NCBI RefSeq assembly: GCF_964656455.1
Contig: NC_135723.1
Span: forward strand, 101,323,283-101,387,282
Length of the DNA: 64,000 bases
From: Halichoerus grypus
Taxonomy: Eukaryota; Chordata; Mammalia; Carnivora; Phocidae
Direction of reading: 5' to 3'
Within the stretch, counting starts at the first letter, position 1, and each line of letters starts with the position of its first letter. A program made the translations under genes and the position numbers. This document shows positions 58,240 to 64,000 of the stretch, piece after piece. The notes below the pieces were generated by a model. It was given only the letters and a program-made list of their open reading frames with translations, searched no databases and was not told the origin of the DNA.

Positions 58240-61130
58240 CCTATCTACTAGAAGTCACTTGTGAATAACCAAAAGCAAGATGGGAATGGAAGGACATTTG
58301 ATGCTTGGAAGAAAACACTGCTGGCTAAGATCTGTGTTGAAACAAATGTTTAGCTACGGACATTTCCTCATGTGCATGGAAAGGGGGAGACTGGAACCAG
58401 ACCTCACATAAGCTTCAGTATACTGATGTGAAAAGACAGATGAAGTTCTCAGGGCTATGGAGATTGGAAACTGAGGGGAAACCTTGAAAAGAGGGAGCCA
58501 CAGAGAAGGGAGCCCCCAGATGAGAATAAACTCTCAAATTTTCCTTATACCCCTAACGTGTACCTTCACAGAAGGACTCTGAGCAGCTCAGGAAAAGCAA
58601 CACCTGAACTGCTGAAGAAACCCAGCAGAGATTCATCATGCTGATGGCTGAGATGATGTAGATTGGAGTATAAGTCCAGCCATCATAAAAGCCTCCCAGA
58701 ACAAAATTTGCCATTGAACAGGATAAGGTAAGAGAATCCAGAATCTATAATCTACCCCCTAAAATGTGCAGTATACAATAAAAATTCCTAGACATGTGAA
58801 AAACCAAAACAAGAAAATGGGACCCAGAAGGAAGAAAAAATTACTCAAATAAAAAAATGACAAGATGCACAAAGACTTTAAAGCAATTATCAGAAACATG
58901 TTCAACAATATACAGAAAAAGCTGGTCACAACAAAGAGTAGCATAATAAAAGAGACATAAAAATTACAACATGAAAACCTAATGGAAATTCTGCAACTAT
59001 GAATTAAAATAATTTAAATAAAAATGTCAATTGATAGGTTTAACAAGAGATTGGATAGGACAGAAAAAAGGTCAGTGATGTTGAAAATAAATGAATCATT
59101 TATCCATTCTGAGAAATTAAATTATTGAAAAAAATTAACAGAGCCTCAGTAACCTGTGGGACAATACCACATGTATTAACATGAATGTAATTGGAGTTGC
59201 AGAGGAAAGAGAAAATGGGACAGAAAAAGAATAAGAAATAAAGGTCAAACTTTATACAAACTTGGTGAAAAAAATCAACTTACAGTTTTAAGAAGCTCTG
59301 CAAACCCCAAGCAGGAAGAATACAAAGAAAATCACACCTAGGCACATCATAGTCAGACTGCTGAAAACCAAAGATAAAAAGAAAATCCTGAAAGCACCCA
59401 GAGAATAATCAAAACATTATACACATAGGAATAATGATACTAATACACCTGACTTCTCATCAGAAACGATGGAAGACAGGAAACAATGCAAGAACCTCTT
59501 TTAAATACTCACAGAAAAACACATCAAAGGGCACCTGGGTGGCTCAGTTGGTTAAGCACCTGCCTTTGGCTCAGGTCATGATCCTGGAGTCCCAGGATGG
59601 AGCCCCACATCGGGCTCCCTGCTCAGCGGGGAGTCTGCTTCTCTCTCTGCCCCTCACCCTGCTCATGCTCCTCTCTCTCTCTCTCTCAAATAAATAAAAT
59701 CTTAAAAAAAAAAAAAAAAAAGAAAAACAAATCAACCCAGAACTATATATTCAGGGGGAAAAAAATCTTCAAAACCAAATGTAGGCTTCTACCTCCAGAC
59801 ACAATGGAGGAGAGATGAACCTTTCCCTACATTTTAACTCAGTATAGCTATAAACCTTGAACACGACACATAAGACAAACACAAGAAGACATTAAAAGGT
59901 AGACAGAAGTGGCAGAACAACTAGAGCCTCAGGCGCTGAAGAATAAAAAAGCATAAATTTCCTAGGTTTGCTTTCTGATTCGTATACAGAAGAGGTGCTA
60001 AAGAAGCCAACAATCCAGAAACACTAACAGGTACACAACAAAAAGAGCCCAAGAAATGCCTGCTGTCTCTAACCAAAAGAGCTGGAAAGTGGCAGGCTAG
60101 CAAGACAGAAAACTGTTAGATGATGACCAACCACTTGAACGAAAATCCCACACCCCACAGCAAAGGCCAAAGAGAACCCAGACACCCCTCTCCCCACGGA
60201 CAGGGTGATATACAGAAGGCTAGGTTGAGAGCCAGGACATTCATACCCACTGGACAGGAATAAGGCCTCCTTCCTCCACCGTGTCAGTGGAGAGAAAGAG
60301 GGAAGCCTGGAGTTGAACATCCACACAGTGATCATAAGGTGTCCCTAACCCTATACCTCCCCACTGGGGTGGTGGCAGGGGACACCCACTGGAGAATCAG
60401 AACTTAAACCACTGCCCAGAGCTAACATGCCCCCCTCCACTCCCACTGCAGTGTCACTGGGGACCAGCTGAAAAGCGGGAAACTTCTAAGCCAGGGTGGT
60501 ATCAGCAAAGCACAGAGGAGAGTCTAAACTTTCACTCTTAGGCAACATCCACTAGAGGCTCCTCCCCAACAATCAGTGGAGGTCGATTATGGAACTGGAA
60601 TTTCCACACACTCAGGAGTAACACAGTGTGCTGCCCCTTTTGGTTTTCAACCCAAAAGCAGTTTCAGATAAAATCTGCTTCAGATAAAAGGGGGGGGGTA
60701 TTAAATAATATATAGAGTTTTATAACACAATACTACAAATATAAAGGATTTCATCAAAAATAACTTATCATACCATAATAATAAAAACCATTTCAATTAA
60801 AATAAGAAAAGACAATCAGTAAATGTGAGCATATATGTGAAGGCATACATATTAGTTATTTCCCAAATACTTCAAAGTATACGTTATAAAAATGCTTCAC
60901 TAAGAAATTATGAACAAGCTTGATGCAAATTTTTAAAGAAATACAAAGTTTCAGCAAAGAAACAAAGTCTTGGCAAAGAAATATAAGATATCATGAAGAA
61001 ACAAATGACAACTTTAGAAGTGAAAAATACACTAACAAAAATAAAGAACTGAAAGGGCTTACCAATGGAATGGAGAAATTACCCAACTTGAAGAAGTGAG
61101 AAAAACTGGACTGATAATGATTTAAAATGA
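58240..61130 (+). mobile_element. Old L1M 5' region fragments
   Basis: Degraded sense sequence resembling L1M 5' UTR/ORF1 regions, such as 'gacttctcatcagaaacgat' near 59.45 kb and 'atgacaactttagaagtgaa' near 61.0 kb. The order suggests two overlapping fragments (58.24-59.79 and 59.8-61.13 kb). The unusually GC-rich portion at 60.1-60.6 kb fits an L1 5' UTR. No usable frame. Confidence 0.5.
59528..59720 (+). mobile_element. CAN SINE with TSD
   Basis: Complete copy inside old L1. Duplication agaaaaacacatcaa at 59513-59527 and agaaaaacaaatcaa at 59721-59735. Confidence 0.95.
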
Positions 61131-61930
61131 TATCTTTACCATGAAGTAACTTTTTATTATATATTTGGTCTACATCTGGACTTTCTATTCTGTTCCAGCA
61201 ATCTATTTATGAATCTGATGCCACAGTTGTAATCGTAGCTTTCTAATATGTTTTTAACATCTGTAAGGGCTGCTACCTCTTCATTTTTCTTTAAGGATGT
61301 TTACAGCTGTTTTTTTTTCTACTGAAATTTAAATCTCATAAAAATTACATTAAGTTTATACATTAAGTTAGGGGACATATTGTGCTTTTATTCTCTTTGC
61401 TTCCATCTTTTATTGAGAAACGTATCACATAGAGAAAAGTGTATTTTTGTAATTTAAGGAATTATTAAGAGAGTATCTGTATATCAGCACATAGGGTAAC
61501 ATCAGGAATCCTGCCAGTGAAACCATTCACGTGATTGTTCCAAAGCCCTCCTCATAGGTACAGACTATCATGGGTTTTGTAGTAATTAATCTTCTGCTTT
61601 TCTTTGGATGTCTTACTAGCTACACATATATCTCCAAACAATATAATTTAGGTTTGCTTATTTTGAACTGCATTTAAATATAAACATACTATAGGATTTT
61701 TTTGTGACTTAGCTTCAACTCAGTGTACACTTGTGGAATTCAACCATTTGATTTTTGTAGCTGTAGATCATGCATTTTCATTGCTAGATAGTATTCCTTT
61801 GGATGCATATATCCTAATTTAATTACCAAGAAATTTACATTGCTTCCAGTTTGCAGCCATCATGAAAAAAATTTTTTTAAATATACACTATACATTCTCA
61901 AACATGTATCCTGACACACATGTGCAGATA
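61130..61930 (-). mobile_element. Old L1-like fragments (minus)
   Basis: Contains reverse-orientation L1 ORF2-like ('ttctattctgttccagcaat') and a 3' end-like stretch ('gctagatagtattcctttgg'). Low confidence as one element. Confidence 0.45.
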
Positions 61931-62228
61931 TTTTTCTATGGAGGAGTTCTCAAAGTATGGTCCACAGACCTGTGAGGTAAATACATCTCAGACCTTTTCA
62001 AGGGATCCGTGAGGCCAAAGCTATGTTCATAGTAAGACATTATTTACCATTTTCACTGTGCTGATATTTTCATGTGGTGCCAAAGCAATGGTGGGTAAAA
62101 CTGCTGGTGCCCTTTCAGCAGCCAAGGCAGTAGCACCAAGCCGTACCAGCAGCCATTACATTCTCAACTCGCTCTGCAACTGCAGTAAACATAAATAACG
62201 CTAATTTCATTTAAGACTATCACTGATG

Positions 62229-62434
62229 GGGGCGCCTGGGTGGCTCAGTCGTTAAGCGTCTGCCTTCGGCTCAGGTCATGATCCCAGCGTCCTGGGATGG
62301 AGCCCCACATCGGGCTCCCTGCTCAGTGGGAAGCCTGCTTCTCCCTCTCCCACTCCCCCTGCTTGTGTTCCTGCTCTCGCTGTGTCTCTCTCTGTCAAAT
62401 AAATAAATAAAATCTTTAAAAAAAAAAAAAAAAA
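62229..62434 (+). mobile_element. CAN SINE nested in hAT element, with TSD
   Basis: Complete young-type copy with A-tail. Duplication aagactatcactgatg at 62213-62228 and aagaatatcactgatg at 62435-62450. Confidence 0.96.
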
Positions 62435-63244
62435 AAGAATATCACTGATGAAGCAGTACAATTATTAGATTTCAAAATCTCAATCCATAAGTACACATCC
62501 TTTTAATATTTGTGTGACAAAATGGGAAAGCATCAAGTAATTGTGCTGCACCAAAGTACGAAGGCTTTCTGGAAGAAAGGCACTTCTGTGCTCATTTGAT
62601 TGGTAAGCTGAAATAACTTTATGAAACATAAATTGCACCTCGAAGAAAAACTGACAAATGACTATTCAGGCTTATTTGAAAACTATTTCTTCAAAAATGA
62701 ATACAGTGAGCCTATCACTCCAAGGAAAACAACTGAGACCACCTACAGCCAATGACAACACTAAGCAAACGTGTATCTACCACCGTGAGCTTGACTGCTT
62801 CCCAGTAGTTAGACTCTTCTGATGAGATCAGGGTTATAATAACAAATGTGTATTTTGTTATTAAAATGTGTCAATATTTAGAATATCTGCATCAATGAAC
62901 CTATATTTCCCAAAATACCAATTAATAATGTTATAAAATCATACATGAGTAAGGGACCTGTTGAAATTGCAAGATAATAGATTATAATATTAAAGAGTAA
63001 AGAAATGTTCATTGATCAGGCTTCAGATTCCACTTTGGGCCAAATCTTGAAGAATCTAAGTACTTCTCAAGTTTTGTGCAATATCAACCAGAAATACTTA
63101 TAATTATCTAAAGTGGCTATGAAAGTAAGTTTCCCTTTTCCTACTACGTATCTTTTTGTGGCTGGATTTTCTTCATATATTTCAACCAAAATAACATATT
63201 TCAACATGGAATGCAGAAGCAGATATGAGAATTCAACTGTCTTC

Positions 63245-63259
63245 AAAAAAAAAAAAAAA
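63245..63259 (+). mobile_element. Poly-A-only retroinsertion with TSD
   Basis: About 14 A between gaattcaactgtcttc (63229-63244) and gaattcagctgtcttc (63260-63275), a 15/16 direct repeat. This is what an L1-mediated insertion truncated to its tail would look like. Confidence 0.7.
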
Positions 63260-63539
63260 GAATTCAGCTGTCTTCTATGAAGCTAGACATCAACATTTCA
63301 AAATAAGAGTATAAAGGTGTGCTGAGACCAAAAAGTTTGAGAACTTTGTCATAAACGTGTATAAGTAGGAGTGAAACTGCTGTCTCTTCAGCTTTACTAG
63401 TTGTTATACTCTCTTTTCCCAAATGACTGTTGCAGTTTTCACTCTCCCTCACCAGTAGAGCATTAGAGTTCCCACTGATCTGAATCCAGGCCAACACTGA
63501 CTACACTCAGACTTCAATTCTGCTGATCTGATAGGAATG

Positions 63540-63860
63540 TAAGGCTATCTCAGGGCAGTTTCAATTTGCATTTCATGATTATGAATGGGATTGTACACCT
63601 TTTCATATGCTTACCGGACATTTGGATTATGTCTTTTGTAAATAGCCTATTTAAATCCTCTGCCCATTTCTCTACTGGGTTGTCTTTGTTTTTCTTACTG
63701 TAGTTATTTTATGTATTCTAGAAATGATTCCTTTCATTGGCCATACTCGTTGCTTTATAGCCAGTGCTTTCTGTATCTTAAGACTTACTTTGTAAACATA
63801 TTCTCCTGTATTATCTTTTCAAAATTTTATAATTTTATGTGGAAATGCAAAGGACAAAAA
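63540..63860 (-). mobile_element. Old L1 fragment (minus)
   Basis: Reverse-orientation L1 ORF2-like sequence (tcaatttgcatttcatgatt, 'cctctgcccatttctctact', 'aatgattcctttcattggcc'). Confidence 0.65.
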
Positions 63861-63931
63861 AATAACTCAAGGACATTTTCCTATTATTTGTTCCTTCTCT
63901 AGTTTTTCAGTGATTTGGTCTTATTTTAAGT

Positions 63932-64000
63932 TTTTTTTTTTTTAAAGATTTTATTTATTTATTTGACAGAGAGAGACACAGTGAGAGAGGGAATACAAGC
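63932..64000 (-). mobile_element. CAN SINE (minus), cut by window edge
   Basis: Starts with the T-rich/AAAGATTTTATTTATTT tail strand and GA-rich body, then runs off the window. Confidence 0.9.

Larger units (their letters stand above)
61941..63348 (+). mobile_element. Decayed hAT DNA transposon with transposase relic and TIRs
   Basis: Terminal inverted repeats agttctcaaagt (61945-61956) and agtttgagaact (63334-63345) match 11 of 12. Broken plus-strand frames between them resemble a hAT transposase of the ZBED5/FAM200-like type: KTAGAL then SRTSSHYIL near 62.1 kb, CDKMGK near 62.52 kb, and near 63.17 kb the remains of the C-terminal dimerisation region. Many stops and frameshifts; the N-terminal part is missing. 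A CAN SINE (62229-62434) is nested within. Confidence 0.75.
43729..64000 (-). other. KMT2C intron 6 (partial, over 20 kb)
   Basis: Upstream of exon 7 no further KMT2C exon is found. The expected preceding exon, which completes the C2HC pre-PHD knuckle (a TGTCWAHHRC-like segment), is not readable on the minus strand here. The intron holds at least twelve CAN SINEs, three L1 groups, old L1M 5' and 3' fragments and a hAT element. 43740-44890, 46780-47480, 47850-49820, 50060-50300, 53090-53410, 55270-55760 and 56010-56500 are AT-rich without identified content, apart from a CA/TA-rich stretch at 48.79-48.9 kb. Confidence 0.8.

Noticed and set aside
60050..60610. GC-richer stretch with minus-strand frames as a second CpG island or gene
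   Set aside because: CpG is not enriched, and the context and flanks resemble an old L1 5' region.
43729..64000. Search for KMT2C exon 6 or another gene upstream of exon 7
   Set aside because: No minus-strand stretch with the expected C2HC pre-PHD residues and splice sites was found. Visible frames are SINE, L1 or chance.

Overview
This window is nuclear DNA from a carnivoran mammal. The best evidence is about 22 CAN-type SINEs (tRNA-Lys-derived, with a 'ggcgcctgggtggctcag' head and a CT-rich, AATAAA-containing tail), many with clear target-site duplications. Their consensus looks like that of arctoid caniforms (bears, seals, mustelids) rather than dog or cat. The family assignment is from memory of repeat families, and I cannot name the species.

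Only one gene can be supported. It is the N-terminal third of KMT2C (MLL3), an H3K4 methyltransferase of the COMPASS-like (MLL3/4) complex, encoded on the minus strand. Twelve consecutive coding exons, numbered 7 to 18 by human convention, run from 43728 down to 948. All have AG/GT splice sites and compatible phases, and together they give exactly 706 open codons (about residues 284-990 by human numbering). Exons 7-11 encode the end of the first extended PHD finger and PHD fingers 1-3. Exons 12-14 encode an acidic, Ser/Glu-rich linker ending in an AT-hook-like Arg/Pro/Gly stretch. Exons 15-17 encode a Gly/Arg-rich and Ser-rich linker, and exon 18 opens the second PHD cluster. Earlier and later exons lie outside the window; 43729-64000 appears to be entirely intron 6.

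The rest is intronic. It holds nested L1 elements: an old L1 interrupted by a younger one at 3.9-7.9 kb, an L1 with two 3' modules inside one TSD at 45.8 kb, and a twin-primed inverted L1 at 50.3-52.4 kb. Old L1M fragments, L2 and MIR relics, and a decayed hAT DNA transposon at 61.9-63.35 kb are also present.

The most conspicuous unexplained feature is a roughly 0.75 kb CpG-dense island (30.54-31.29 kb) inside intron 9, in otherwise AT-rich DNA. It looks like a candidate intragenic promoter. Apart from that island I see no undescribed system. The other findings are transposon-history curiosities and splice details.
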